A stretch of DNA of 64,000 bases from Lewinella sp. LCG006 (lineage in GTDB: Bacteria; Bacteroidota; Bacteroidia; Chitinophagales; Saprospiraceae). Below the pieces are notes generated by a model. The model was not told the DNA's origin. It made no database searches and saw only the letters and a program-made list of their open reading frames with translations. Below, piece by piece: positions 9,576 through 17,975 of the stretch. Numbering within the stretch: the first letter of the stretch is position 1; every line of letters begins with the position of its first letter. The translations under genes were made by a program, and so were the position numbers. The stretch is taken from positions 62,001 through 126,000 of the forward strand of contig NZ_CP160680.1 in the NCBI RefSeq assembly GCF_040784935.1, read 5' to 3'.

Positions 9576-10343
9576 ATGCTAAAAACTTACCTTGACTTAC
9601 TACTATTTTTTGGGATAAGCCTATTATTTACCGGCTGCTTTACGCCTCAAAAGATTATCCGCGTCGCTCCTGAAGATCAAGAAAACATCTTTTGGTACCA
9701 GGGCCAGGCCATTGCCGAGAAGAAACAAGATGATGTCATCGTGAGAGCAGCTTTTAGTCATTTTGATCGCAATTATTTGCTGTTTGATGTTGAAGTTTTC
9801 AATGAAAAGGACTCCCCCATTTTGATCAGTCCTGAAGTTCTTTCCTTAAAAACCCCCAATAATTACCAGCTTCCCGCTATTGACCCCGAGGCCATCATAT
9901 TATCTATGGAAATGCGGGCATCTCAACAGGAGGCCAATGCAAAAAATGCAGCTATTGTCGGTGGCGTTGTGCTAGTTGGAGCGGCGGTCGTTGCGGCAAC
10001 CAGTGATAGTGATACAGACAATGAAAGTGATAATAACTATGACAGTGATGATTATGATGCGCTTGACTTTGCGGCGGATGTTGTAGTTCCCACCATTGCC
10101 TGGGGGATAAGTTTTCACCAGGATCCCATTCTTACTGCCTATCCAGAGGCTTTACCTTCTTCTGAACAGCTTCCTTTCTGGCAAGATATTGTCTTGAGGC
10201 GCACCACTTTACGCCCGGGCGAGAGCATCAGAGGTCTGGTGGCCTTCCCTCGCTATGACAATACCACAACCCTTGAAATGAACGTGCCGATTGAGCAAGA
10301 TAATTTCAAGTTTCTGTTTACACAACGTCTTTACCAGCCTTAG
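9576..10343 (+). CDS. Lipoprotein with central Ala/Gly/Val segment and Asp-rich tract
   Basis: The N-terminus is a lipoprotein signal with lipobox LFTGC (Cys21 or nearby), so it is probably lipid-anchored. The following 100 residues look like a beta-sandwich (YLLFDVEVFNEKDSPILI). At about 128-147 there is an Ala/Gly/Val-rich hydrophobic stretch (AAIVGGVVLVGAAVVAA), immediately followed by an acidic run of about 20 residues dominated by Asp, Asn and Ser. The C-terminal part (LRPGESIRGLVAFPRYD) again looks beta-rich. No family is recognised. The hydrophobic-then-acidic motif could be a membrane-inserting hairpin or a low-complexity linker. Confidence 0.75.
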   Translation: MLKTYLDLLLFFGISLLFTGCFTPQKIIRVAPEDQENIFWYQGQAIAEKKQDDVIVRAAFSHFDRNYLLFDVEVFNEKDSPILISPEVLSLKTPNNYQLPAIDPEAIILSMEMRASQQEANAKNAAIVGGVVLVGAAVVAATSDSDTDNESDNNYDSDDYDALDFAADVVVPTIAWGISFHQDPILTAYPEALPSSEQLPFWQDIVLRRTTLRPGESIRGLVAFPRYDNTTTLEMNVPIEQDNFKFLFTQRLYQP

Positions 10344-10355
10344 AGGTCTATATAA

Positions 10356-11051
10356 TTACTTTCTGACGCTTATTTGCCAATACAACTCATATGCCAACAA
10401 TAGGGATTTGACCTTTTCCACCGGCGTATGCAGGGTTGAGTAAGATAAAGCCAGATGATCGAAAGCAGCTTGGTACTGGCCCTGTTGCTGCAACAATCGG
10501 CCTCCAGATCTCAGCAACATCCCGTAAGCGGGATTATCCGTACCTACCTCAATGTTAAGTACTTCTCGGGCCGTTTGAAAATAGCGATTGGCTTCATCAA
10601 AACGCCCCATCAGATTGAGTGCCTGCGCAGCAACCATGTTTAGATCGGCATATAAGCGCGGATTTTCAATCAACATCTGCATGCCCTGTTGGGCAGCTAC
10701 CAGGGCATCATCGGGGCGGTTGTTGGAAAGGCTGATTTGTGCTGCTTGCAGATAATTCTCGGCAATATCCCCAGAGCGCAGCTGCATGCGCAAATTAAGT
10801 GAACGGTCATTGGCTTCTTTCGCCTTGACCAACTCTCCCACCTTAAGGAGGTTGTAGCTGTGTAGCATCCAGGCACGCCCCAGGTCATATTTCCGTTGTG
10901 GATGCTCATCAATATAGGTGAGCAAAAGACTGGAAGATTGCTGGTAATCATGGCGATCACTCAGTCGACGAGCTTCCTGGAGGGCGTCTTGCGCAAACAG
11001 ACCACTCCCTAGAAATGTAAACAGTAAAGTGAACAATAAGGCTTTCATCAT
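10356..11051 (-). CDS. Secreted TPR-repeat protein
   Basis: The start was set at the Met at 11051 because it opens a good signal peptide (MMKALLFTLLFTFLGSGLFA); the longer frame to 11156 has a non-signal-like leader. The mature part is helical with TPR-like pairs: DALQEARRLSDRHDYQQSSS, YLQAAQISLSNNRPDDALVA, AQALNLMGRFDEANRYFQTA, RLLQQQGQYQAAFDHLALSY. It is likely periplasmic and involved in protein contacts. It is convergent with the lipoprotein gene, with only 12 bp between stops. Confidence 0.78.
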   Translation of the reverse strand: MMKALLFTLLFTFLGSGLFAQDALQEARRLSDRHDYQQSSSLLLTYIDEHPQRKYDLGRAWMLHSYNLLKVGELVKAKEANDRSLNLRMQLRSGDIAENYLQAAQISLSNNRPDDALVAAQQGMQMLIENPRLYADLNMVAAQALNLMGRFDEANRYFQTAREVLNIEVGTDNPAYGMLLRSGGRLLQQQGQYQAAFDHLALSYSTLHTPVEKVKSLLLAYELYWQISVRK

Positions 11052-11245
11052 GGAGGCCACTTCTTTATGGCTTAGCAAATACAGTCTCCAAAGGTAAACG
11101 CTTTTCGCGATAGCAAGCTTATCTGACGTAAAAGTTCTTGGAAAATATGTTATCAATTCGTCAAAAACGAGACGGGAATGACGCCTGTGTTTGTTAGCCT
11201 TTTCTTAATTCCGGCACAATGGGTTAAAATGATGCTAAAGCACCT

Positions 11246-11271
11246 TCTCAGGCTTGGCATCAAGCCTGAGA
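11246..11271. repeat. 11-bp perfect inverted repeat in a divergent spacer
   Basis: tctcaggcttg, loop gcat, caagcctgaga. It lies between divergent genes and has no T run on either side, so it is not a standard terminator. It may be an operator-like or repeat-derived hairpin. Confidence 0.5.
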
Positions 11272-11333
11272 TACGCGTAAATTAGGGGTATAACAGCTAA
11301 AAATCTCTTTATATAACCTAAAATATACCCCTC

Positions 11334-12008
11334 ATGAAAATGCTTCAGTTCTTGCTTTTCCTCCTCACGATCAGTTGGTTTAGCTGCAGCCCCAAATATT
11401 ACGAAACAGCTGCCTATGAAGACTACGCCGGCGAACACCAGATCATCGCTATTTTACCAAGTCATACCGTCACTACTGGAAGAATTCCCGAAGAAATGAC
11501 TCCGGAAATGATCCAGCAAGTCGAAGAAAACGAAAGCCTTGCTTTTCAAATTGCTATTTTCGACGAAGTCGCTCAGCGTTCCGGAAGGCGGGAAGGAGAA
11601 ATCCTGATTAACCTCCAGCACTACACAGAAACCAACGCGAAACTGGAAGAAGCGGGTATTGGTTTTCGCGAAAGCTGGACCATGTCGCCAACCAAACTTG
11701 CGGAAGTACTTGGCGTCGATGCCGTTATTCGAACGAGTATCCGTAAGGATATGTTCCTGACAGAATTAGAGTCTTTTGGCGTAAGTATGGCACTTTCGGC
11801 TATCAGCATTTTTGGCGGCAACGCCCCCTGGTTTGTTCCCACGAAAACGAGTGATGTATTTCTTTCCGCTTCCGTCCTTGATGGAAAAAAAGGAATAAGT
11901 GTCTGGAATACGGACAAAGTAGTGCAGACCGATTGGAATGATCGACACGCAGAAATTGTTCGCCATCTGGCACGTGTAATGGCCCGCCGTTTCCCTTACC
12001 GGGTCTAA
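11334..12008 (+). CDS. Lipoprotein of unknown function
   Basis: A short signal ends in a lipobox-like FSCS (Cys18). The mature 205 residues mix strands and helices (IIAILPSHTV, FQIAIFDEVAQRSG, LAEVLGVDAVIRTSI, SDVFLSASVLDGKKGISVW). The pattern, with a periplasmic domain where a level-setting segment 'VLGVDAVIRTSI' precedes a strand pair, resembles lipoproteins of the GNA1162/DUF799 type, but this is only a resemblance. The gene is single and preceded by a hairpin at 11246. Confidence 0.7.
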   Translation: MKMLQFLLFLLTISWFSCSPKYYETAAYEDYAGEHQIIAILPSHTVTTGRIPEEMTPEMIQQVEENESLAFQIAIFDEVAQRSGRREGEILINLQHYTETNAKLEEAGIGFRESWTMSPTKLAEVLGVDAVIRTSIRKDMFLTELESFGVSMALSAISIFGGNAPWFVPTKTSDVFLSASVLDGKKGISVWNTDKVVQTDWNDRHAEIVRHLARVMARRFPYRV

Positions 12009-12093
12009 AAAATATTTCTGAAGGGCGTTTTGCGGAAAGCAGGTGAACAAAAACCAGCTTTCCGCCTTTTTGTTGTGTACCTAAACATAACTT

Positions 12094-12702
12094 ATGCACT
12101 TTAGCACTGCCGATTTTCCTAAGATGGAAAAATTTTTCCGGCGTAATTTTTTCAATACGCTTCCCGGCCCACGCGGCTTGCACCTGATCGGTACCAAAAG
12201 TCATCGCGGGGTGGAAAACCTGGGATTATTTAGCTCAGTGGTTCACATTGGAGCCACACCTCCCCTTCTGGGGTTTATCATGCGCCCCCTGACGGTACCG
12301 CGGCAAACTTACCACCACATGAAAGCGCAGGGATTCTTTACACTCAACACCGTAGATGAAGCAATACTGGCGGCTGCTCACCAAAGTTCTGCCAATTATC
12401 CATTAGAGACCTCGGAATTTAAAGCTGTTGGGCTCACGCCCCAATATGGCGACCTTCATCCAGCACCTTACGTGCAAGAAAGCAAAATAAAAATTGGGTT
12501 AGAATTGGTAGAAGAACACCATATCCAGGCCAATGACACCTTGTTTCTAGTAGGAAAAATAGTAGAGGTTATCGTACCCGACGAGGTAGTAGCAGAAAGT
12601 GGACACGTAGAACATCAAGTGTTGGGAACACTGAGTGTGGCTGGACTCGACACTTATTATAAAACAGAACAGATCGCAAGATTAAACTATCCTAGACCCT
12701 AA
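12094..12702 (+). CDS. Flavin reductase-like, FMN-binding split-barrel protein
   Basis: A protein of 202 residues with the split-barrel pattern of the flavin reductase / DIM6-NTAB group. It has an N-terminal LPGPRGLHLIGTKS strand pair, the flavin-contact stretch ENLGLFSSVVHIGATPPLLG and a following MRPLTVPRQTYHHMK, then HPAPYVQES and a C-terminal regulatory-like strand set. It probably binds FMN and reduces flavin or a small substrate with NAD(P)H; the substrate is unknown. It is cytoplasmic, with no signal peptide, and ends at a strong hairpin terminator. Confidence 0.82.
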   Translation: MHFSTADFPKMEKFFRRNFFNTLPGPRGLHLIGTKSHRGVENLGLFSSVVHIGATPPLLGFIMRPLTVPRQTYHHMKAQGFFTLNTVDEAILAAAHQSSANYPLETSEFKAVGLTPQYGDLHPAPYVQESKIKIGLELVEEHHIQANDTLFLVGKIVEVIVPDEVVAESGHVEHQVLGTLSVAGLDTYYKTEQIARLNYPRP

Positions 12703-12707
12703 AAAAC

Positions 12708-12745
12708 AATTCTGGTAAACGCGAGAAATCGCGTTTACCAGAATT
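12708..12745. terminator. 17-bp perfect hairpin with GAAA loop between convergent genes
   Basis: A perfect 17-bp stem (12708-12724 with 12729-12745) closes a GAAA tetraloop, with A-rich sequence before and AT-rich sequence after. It serves the flavin reductase (+) and the Bax-inhibitor gene (-). Confidence 0.88.
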
Positions 12746-12752
12746 ATAATTA

Positions 12753-13520
12753 TTAATCGCTTGACGAAAGAATAGACAACAAGCGAAGGATTTCAATATA
12801 GAGCCATACCAGCGTTACCAGTAAGCCCATTGCGAAGAACCACTCGTAATAAGCAGGTGCTCCGAATTTCTCTCCTTTATCGAAATTATCAAAGTCCAGC
12901 AGTAGGTTCATAGAGGCTACGCCAATGATCACCAAGCTGATACCGATACCGATCATGCCACCTTCATGCAAAAAGGGCAAGTTGATACCAAAGAAAGAAA
13001 GGGCAAAATTGACGATATAAACCAGGAAAATAGCCCCGGTAGCCATGATCACCCCGCTACGAAACTTCTCTGATACCTTGATGATGCCCATTTTGTAAAC
13101 AAAAAGCATGACAAAGAATACGGCCATGGTGAGCGTAACCGCCTGGAAGATAATCCCAGGGAAGAACGCTGCTGCGTAGATCATAGAAACCGAACCAACG
13201 AAAAATCCTTCGAGGGCCGCGTAAAGCGGTGCTAAAAAGGTTGACCATTCCGGCTTAAAGCTTGCTGCCAGGACGGTCACCAATCCCAGGATTGCACCTC
13301 CCCACATGAATAAGGGGCTGGCGTAGGTAAAACCTATGGTAGCCGTAAGCAGCATGATAGCCCCCAGGATCAATGATTTATTTACTGCTCCGCTAACGGT
13401 CATCCGTTGTCCGGCCGTCTGAATAAAGTCTCCATCCAATGTGTTCTGAGCTGCGCGTTGTAGCGTTTTCTCCCGAAACATCGGGTTGCTGGAAGACGAA
13501 AACATTCCTCTTCTTTTCAT
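12753..13520 (-). CDS. Bax inhibitor-1/YccA family membrane protein
   Basis: A protein of 255 residues. A polar N-terminus of about 45 residues is followed by seven hydrophobic helices, consistent with the BI-1/TMBIM fold (AALEGFFVGSVSMIY, FFVMLFVYKMGIIK, GIGISLVIIGVASMNLLLDFDNF, YYEWFFAMGLLVTLVWLYIEILRLLSIL). The acidic residues of the conserved DFDNFD loop, used as a pH/Ca2+ switch in the family, are present. Bacterial members are inner-membrane proteins, proposed as calcium leak channels or stress modulators. It is a single gene. Confidence 0.92.
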   Translation of the reverse strand: MKRRGMFSSSSNPMFREKTLQRAAQNTLDGDFIQTAGQRMTVSGAVNKSLILGAIMLLTATIGFTYASPLFMWGGAILGLVTVLAASFKPEWSTFLAPLYAALEGFFVGSVSMIYAAAFFPGIIFQAVTLTMAVFFVMLFVYKMGIIKVSEKFRSGVIMATGAIFLVYIVNFALSFFGINLPFLHEGGMIGIGISLVIIGVASMNLLLDFDNFDKGEKFGAPAYYEWFFAMGLLVTLVWLYIEILRLLSILSSSD

Positions 13521-13660
13521 AAAAATTGTACTTGTTTTTTGCCAGCGTATTTACCAGCAAACTTTTTATTAAAACTCTAAAATATATATACAATCAGAGA
13601 CCACCAAGTGTTTATTGATAATTTAAACACTCGACCAATATGGATATCTCCTAGACGAAA

Positions 13661-13687
13661 ACAGGGTCTCCCGAAGGAAGACCCTGT
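13661..13687. repeat. Hairpin upstream of the small ORF
   Basis: acagggtct pairs perfectly with agaccctgt, with two further GC pairs inside after one mismatch. No T run follows on the plus strand. It could be a leader structure or a weak terminator. Confidence 0.5.
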
Positions 13688-13705
13688 ATAACCCCAAAAA
13701 ACCAA

Positions 13706-13801
13706 ATGAAAACAATCTTCGATAGAATTTGGAAAGGTTGTCGAATCCGCGCGCTTCTTTTCAATTGCTCTAGTTCTTGCGGAGAAACCTCTTCCTGTTA
13801 A
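13706..13801 (+). CDS. Possible 31-residue Cys-rich peptide
   Basis: An ATG-started frame of 31 codons ends in a cluster with four Cys (residues 12, 21, 25 and 31) and the segment CSSSCGETSSC. It begins 18 bp after a hairpin and is followed by an AT-rich tract. There is no recognised family, no modification genes nearby and no clear ribosome site; it may be chance. Confidence 0.2.
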   Translation: MKTIFDRIWKGCRIRALLFNCSSSCGETSSC

Positions 13802-14050
13802 GCTATTATATTTGCTCAACGATACAAATATAGAATAAAAATAAGTTCATTGGTTGCTTTTCCCCAAAAAAATTTCATATCAAGAAAACCAACAATATCT
13901 ATTTAGCTTCATTTGTTCATAGAAAAACAACAATAAATTGCTGCTATAGTGTCAATTAAGCGCATTAGCAGTCAGCATTAAGATAAGTTCTGGTTTTTTT
14001 TCTAGAAAAAGATAAAAAGCCGTAATATTGTTCCAACAAAAAATTAAAAA

Positions 14051-15427
14051 TTGGCTAAAGTTAAAACAGTTTTCTTTTGTCGGAATTGCGGTAGTGAATC
14101 GCCCAAGTGGGAAGGTCAGTGCCGCCAATGTGGAGAATGGAATACCCTGGTAGAAGAAAAAATCTCAAAAACCAATGCCCGCGAAGAGCAGACCCAAAGC
14201 TGGCGAAAAGACACCAAACGCACTGGTCCCCGGCCCGTGCCTCTGCCTGAAATCCAGGCAGGAGAAATAGAGCGCCTCGTAAGCCCTGACCAAGAACTCA
14301 ACCGCGTTCTCGGTGGGGGTATCGTTCCTGGGTCCATCGTCCTGTTTGGCGGCCAGCCGGGAATTGGTAAGTCGACGCTTTTACTACAACTCGCGCTAGG
14401 GGTAAACGCTAAAGTCCTCTACGTGAGCGGGGAGGAAAGTGAGCAACAAATCAAGTTGCGGGCCGAACGTTTGGGTGGTAATATGAACAACTGTTTTATC
14501 CTGACCGAGACGAACACTCAAAAGGTACTGAACCACGCCTTGGAATTGCAGCCCAAATTAATTGTTGCCGACTCGATCCAGACCCTCTCCTCGCCCAATG
14601 TAGACAGCATGCCAGGTACCGTAAGTCAGGTGCGGGAATGTGCTGCTGAGCTGCAACGCTTTGCCAAAGAAACCAATATCCCGGTCTTCCTCATCGGGCA
14701 CATCACTAAGGAAGGGAGTATTGCCGGCCCTAAATTATTGGAGCACATTGTAGACACGGTCCTCCAGTTTGAAGGTGATCGCAACTATTCCTACCGCATT
14801 TTGCGGACGCTCAAAAACCGCTTTGGTTCAACGGATGAGATGGGGATTTACGAAATGCAGACACAGGGATTGCGCGAAGTTTCCAACCCTTCAGAATTGC
14901 TGCTTTCACAAAAAGACGAAGAGCTTTCGGGAAGTTCTATTGCGGCGACCATGGAGGGTTTAAGACCCATGCTTATTGAAACCCAGGCCTTGGTAAGTAC
15001 TGCTGTTTATGGTACGCCTCAACGAACAGCCACTGGTTTTGACTTGAGACGATTGAGCATGTTATTGGCTGTTTTGGAAAAAAGAGCGGGTTTTGCCCTG
15101 GGGCAACAAGATGTCTTTCTCAATATCGCCGGAGGCATCCGTGTTGATGACCCAGCTATTGATTTGAGCATCATCGCCGCCATCATGTCGAGCTATGAAG
15201 ATGTGGCCATTCCTACCGATGTTTGCTTTGCCGGAGAAGTAGGTTTATCAGGAGAGATTCGGGCTGTCAATAGAATCGAACAACGCATTCAGGAAGCTGA
15301 TCGTCTTGGATTTAAAGAGATTTTTATTTCTCGTTACAACACCAAGGGGCTGGATACGGAGCGGTATGGTATCAAGGTTTACACTATTGGGAAGTTGGAG
15401 GAACTGTATAAAGCGCTCTTTGTGTAA
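14051..15427 (+). CDS. radA: DNA repair protein RadA
   Basis: A TTG start is chosen because it gives the conserved opening AKVKTVFFC. The domains are complete. A zinc finger uses C10, C13, C24 and C27. The RecA-like ATPase has Walker A GGQPGIGKST (100-109) and the RadA-specific KNRFG motif (about 255-259). A C-terminal Lon-protease-like domain ends in ISRYNTKGL. RadA drives branch migration of recombination intermediates and works with RecA in the cytoplasm. Length (458) is normal. A TAATATTG box lies 20 bp upstream. The next gene begins 41 bp later on the same strand and may be read through from this one. Confidence 0.97.
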   Translation: MAKVKTVFFCRNCGSESPKWEGQCRQCGEWNTLVEEKISKTNAREEQTQSWRKDTKRTGPRPVPLPEIQAGEIERLVSPDQELNRVLGGGIVPGSIVLFGGQPGIGKSTLLLQLALGVNAKVLYVSGEESEQQIKLRAERLGGNMNNCFILTETNTQKVLNHALELQPKLIVADSIQTLSSPNVDSMPGTVSQVRECAAELQRFAKETNIPVFLIGHITKEGSIAGPKLLEHIVDTVLQFEGDRNYSYRILRTLKNRFGSTDEMGIYEMQTQGLREVSNPSELLLSQKDEELSGSSIAATMEGLRPMLIETQALVSTAVYGTPQRTATGFDLRRLSMLLAVLEKRAGFALGQQDVFLNIAGGIRVDDPAIDLSIIAAIMSSYEDVAIPTDVCFAGEVGLSGEIRAVNRIEQRIQEADRLGFKEIFISRYNTKGLDTERYGIKVYTIGKLEELYKALFV

Positions 15428-15467
15428 CTTTACTTTTTTTTGAACAGCTTGATTACCTATTTACATT

Positions 15468-16070
15468 TTGAGCAATAATAGTCAAACCCTGTTGATCAAC
15501 GACCAAGAAATACTGCAGTTTTTACAATCCAATCGCAGCAATGAGCAAGACGAAGGGTTGCGGGCATTGTATCAGTTGCACTACGGTATGATTGAGCAAC
15601 TGGTGCTGCGTAATAACGGCGAGCGAGAAGACGCAGCGGATATTTTCCAAGACGGCTTGGTGGCGCTTTTTCATAAGAGTCGACAAACGGGTTTTGTCCT
15701 TACTGCCAGTTTGAAAACCCTATTGTATGCTATCTGTCGAAATCTTTGGTTGATGAAGCTACGGAAAAAGAAAAGAGAAACACCCCTGACGGATGTTCAC
15801 CAGGAAACCGTAAGTCTGGATGCTGGCATTCTCGACCTTCTGGAAGATAACGACCGGAACCAACTCATAGCTCAAGGATTACAGCAGCTAGGTAGTGACT
15901 GCCAAAAGGTATTGCAGCTTTACTATTTTGAGCGATCTAAAATGAAGGATATTGCCGATACCATGGGCTACGCTGGAGAACAGGTTGCGAAAAACAAAAA
16001 ATCCCGTTGCCTTCGAAAATTACGGGAATGGGTTTTGGCCCAACCAGTGGCGAAGGAGGTTTGGGGGTAG
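15468..16070 (+). CDS. RNA polymerase sigma factor, ECF/sigma-70 family
   Basis: A TTG start (MSNNSQ) is used. Region 2 is at about 30-95 (DAADIFQDGLVALFHK, LYAICRNLWLMKLRKKK). Region 4 is at about 140-190 (LGSDCQKVLQLYYFERSKMKDIADTMGY, then a KNKKSRCLRKL recognition helix). This is the ECF architecture, redirecting RNA polymerase to a small regulon. The next gene, 200 bp on, encodes a membrane protein with an anti-sigma-like N-terminus, the likely partner. The gap between them is filled by an inverted-repeat element. Confidence 0.88.
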   Translation: MSNNSQTLLINDQEILQFLQSNRSNEQDEGLRALYQLHYGMIEQLVLRNNGEREDAADIFQDGLVALFHKSRQTGFVLTASLKTLLYAICRNLWLMKLRKKKRETPLTDVHQETVSLDAGILDLLEDNDRNQLIAQGLQQLGSDCQKVLQLYYFERSKMKDIADTMGYAGEQVAKNKKSRCLRKLREWVLAQPVAKEVWG

Positions 16071-16217
16071 CGGAAGTCAGAAGTCGGAAGTAATGGGATG
16101 CGCGTAAATCCAAGAAGGAAAGAAATTCCTTTACGTTGCTATCAATCTTGATTGTGGGAGTAGCAGCTACTAAAGGTTACAAATACTTCCGATTTCCCAC
16201 TTCCGACCTCCGACTTT
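16071..16217. repeat. MITE-like inverted-repeat element in the sigma/anti-sigma gap
   Basis: Imperfect terminal inverted repeats built from ggaagtc units (16072-16098, and its complement at about 16195-16217, offset by a 3-nt gap) enclose about 97 bp. The interior contains ggaaagaaattcc within a larger cgtaaa/tttacg hairpin, and the palindrome agtagcagctact. It begins one base after the sigma-factor stop. No ORF is present. Confidence 0.6.
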
Positions 16218-16270
16218 ATAAAACCTCTGACGTTGAAAAATATACTTTATCGCATAGATAATTAGCCATA

Positions 16271-17020
16271 ATGAGTGAAAAAGAAGATCATTATTGGGAT
16301 GAGATAGATGATTTCCTGGATGGACACCTGGATCGACAGGCGCACGAAGCGTTCCAGCAGCGGTTGGCTAACGAGCCGGAGTTGGCCAAAGACACCCTAT
16401 TTCAACAAGAAATGCGGCAGGGCATTGCCTACGGAAGCCAGGACGATCTGAGGAGTCGTTTACAAATGATTCACGAGGAAACGGTAGGGCAACAAACAGC
16501 CAGGATAGCCCCTATTGGCCGACAACTTTGGTTGCGGTGGAGTGCGGCTGCCGCCTTGCTGATAGGCGCACTGGGCATCCTCTTTTGGTTGCAACAAAAA
16601 CCAAGCCCGGAACAGCTGTTTGCCGCCAACTATGAAGTGTACCAACTGGATGCCACCACCCGAGGTGCAGAAGAAAATGAGCAGCATAGCAAAGCCCTAA
16701 AAGCCTATCAACAAAAGGATTATACTATCGCCATCGAGCAATTGAGTAATATTCTGCAAAATGATTCGGAAAACCCTACCCTACAATTAGCCTTGGCCAT
16801 CAGTTATTGGGAAAATGGCCAGCCTCAGCAAGCACAATCCGCCATCAAAACGCTTTTCAATCATCCGCTCCTCAAAGGTCAAGCCTACTGGTATGCGGCT
16901 TTATTTGCCCTTGCGGAAGCCAAGCCTGAGGCTGCTGCCAGCTACCTGGAGAAAGTTCCCTCAGATAGTGGTCCGTTGTCTGTAAAAGCGGTTAAATTAT
17001 TGAAGCAACTAAAAAAATAA
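16271..17020 (+). CDS. Probable membrane anti-sigma factor with periplasmic TPR-like domain
   Basis: The N-terminal 80 residues are acidic and helical (DEIDDFLDGHLDRQAHEAFQQ, ELAKDTLFQQEMRQGI), like the cytoplasmic part of zinc-less anti-sigma factors. One membrane helix lies at about 90-107 (WSAAAALLIGALGILFWL). The outer part has TPR-like helical pairs (ALKAYQQKDYTIAIEQLSNI, LALAISYWENGQPQQAQSAI). It would hold the ECF sigma at the membrane and release it on an envelope signal. The pairing is inferred from gene order. Confidence 0.75.
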   Translation: MSEKEDHYWDEIDDFLDGHLDRQAHEAFQQRLANEPELAKDTLFQQEMRQGIAYGSQDDLRSRLQMIHEETVGQQTARIAPIGRQLWLRWSAAAALLIGALGILFWLQQKPSPEQLFAANYEVYQLDATTRGAEENEQHSKALKAYQQKDYTIAIEQLSNILQNDSENPTLQLALAISYWENGQPQQAQSAIKTLFNHPLLKGQAYWYAALFALAEAKPEAAASYLEKVPSDSGPLSVKAVKLLKQLKK

Positions 17021-17072
17021 ACCATCGTTCCATTTTTTTGTTAAGAGGGCAAGGTATTAGAAAAAAAATTCC

Positions 17073-17549
17073 ATGAGTACACTCATTTATCTTGCGATTA
17101 TCCTGGTTACCATCCTCACGATGGAGTTTGTTGCTTGGTTTGCCCACAAGTACGTGATGCATGGATTTTTGTGGACCTGGCACGAAGATCACCACCAGCC
17201 ACATCCGGACGATGAAGGTTTTTTTGAAAAAAATGACCTATTCTTTCTCGTCTTCGCCATTCCCAGTGCGGCCAGTTATATCATTGGGCTTAATGTAGAA
17301 AACCTCTTCTGGCTTACGTTTGTAGGCATAGGAATTTCCATTTACGGGTTAATCTACTTTCTTATCCACGACGTATATATTCATCAGCGTTTCAAGTGGT
17401 TTCGCCAGTTGGACAACCGTTACAGTAGAGCGATCCTGCGAGCACACGGTGCACATCACGCCAATCGCGAAAAGGAGGCCGGAGAATCTTTTGGCCTACT
17501 GATAGTCAACAGCAAATATTTTCGTAAGCGTAAAAAAGTAGAAGCTTAG
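17073..17549 (+). CDS. crtZ: Beta-carotene hydroxylase, CrtZ family
   Basis: It hydroxylates the rings of beta-carotene to give zeaxanthin using a di-iron centre in the membrane. The 158 residues show four membrane helices and the full set of His motifs: HKYVMH (25-30), HEDHH (37-41), HDVYIHQR (99-106) and HGAHH (125-129). Length is typical of CrtZ. No other carotenoid gene lies in the window, so the rest of the pathway must be elsewhere. It implies yellow-orange pigmentation. Confidence 0.93.
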   Translation: MSTLIYLAIILVTILTMEFVAWFAHKYVMHGFLWTWHEDHHQPHPDDEGFFEKNDLFFLVFAIPSAASYIIGLNVENLFWLTFVGIGISIYGLIYFLIHDVYIHQRFKWFRQLDNRYSRAILRAHGAHHANREKEAGESFGLLIVNSKYFRKRKKVEA

Positions 17550-17551
17550 CT

Positions 17552-17559
17552 TAACTTTG
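17552..17559 (+). promoter_or_regulatory. Candidate -7 element (TAACTTTG)
   Basis: A perfect match to the Bacteroidota TAnnTTTG box, 20 bp before the start of the small membrane protein gene. No convincing -33 TTTG was found at the right distance. Confidence 0.35.
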
Positions 17560-17578
17560 CGGTTGCACAAAATCGTGA

Positions 17579-17812
17579 ATGATGGAGTTACTTGGCCTTC
17601 TTGTAGAAATATTGTTGTTAGCACTTGGAGTATACCTCTACCTTTTTGCCCGTGGCATCATTAAGGTTAAAGATCCCCAACGCCGGGAACGTGCAGAAAG
17701 CTTCCGTCAGCAGAATGCTAACTGGATGCGCCTTCTAGGGCTGGCTTTAGCGGCCATCATGCTCCTGAATGTAGTCTTGCACATCAGCCAACTCTTCTCC
17801 GCAGCGTCTTGA
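17579..17812 (+). CDS. Small two-helix membrane protein
   Basis: A protein of 77 residues (Met1 or Met2 start). A helix at 3-26 (LLGLLVEILLLALGVYLYLFA), a basic/polar loop (KVKDPQRRERAESFRQQN), and a second helix at 50-70 (LLGLALAAIMLLNVVLHI). Both ends probably face the same side. It lies 29 bp after crtZ and may be co-transcribed, although it has its own -7-like box. No named family was recognised. Confidence 0.7.
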   Translation: MMELLGLLVEILLLALGVYLYLFARGIIKVKDPQRRERAESFRQQNANWMRLLGLALAAIMLLNVVLHISQLFSAAS

Positions 17813-17975
17813 TCTTCTACCATTACCTCAAAGCGTCGTACCACCTGCATAAGGGTCAGCTTGCTTACCAAGCAAAGGGAATGTTCTGCGTAAAAATCAT
17901 TAATATTGCAGTGTTGTCTCCATAGAATGCGAGATACACCATTTTCATCACCAGAGCAGTTTCACTCCTTTTACC

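Larger units (their letters stand above)
13521..14050. other. 530-bp AT-rich spacer between divergent genes
   Basis: It holds the leader of the Bax-inhibitor gene, a hairpin at 13661-13687, a possible 31-residue Cys-rich ORF (13706-13801), and the probable radA promoter (TAATATTG at 14023-14030, 20 bp before the start). Nothing else was recognised. Confidence 0.6.
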
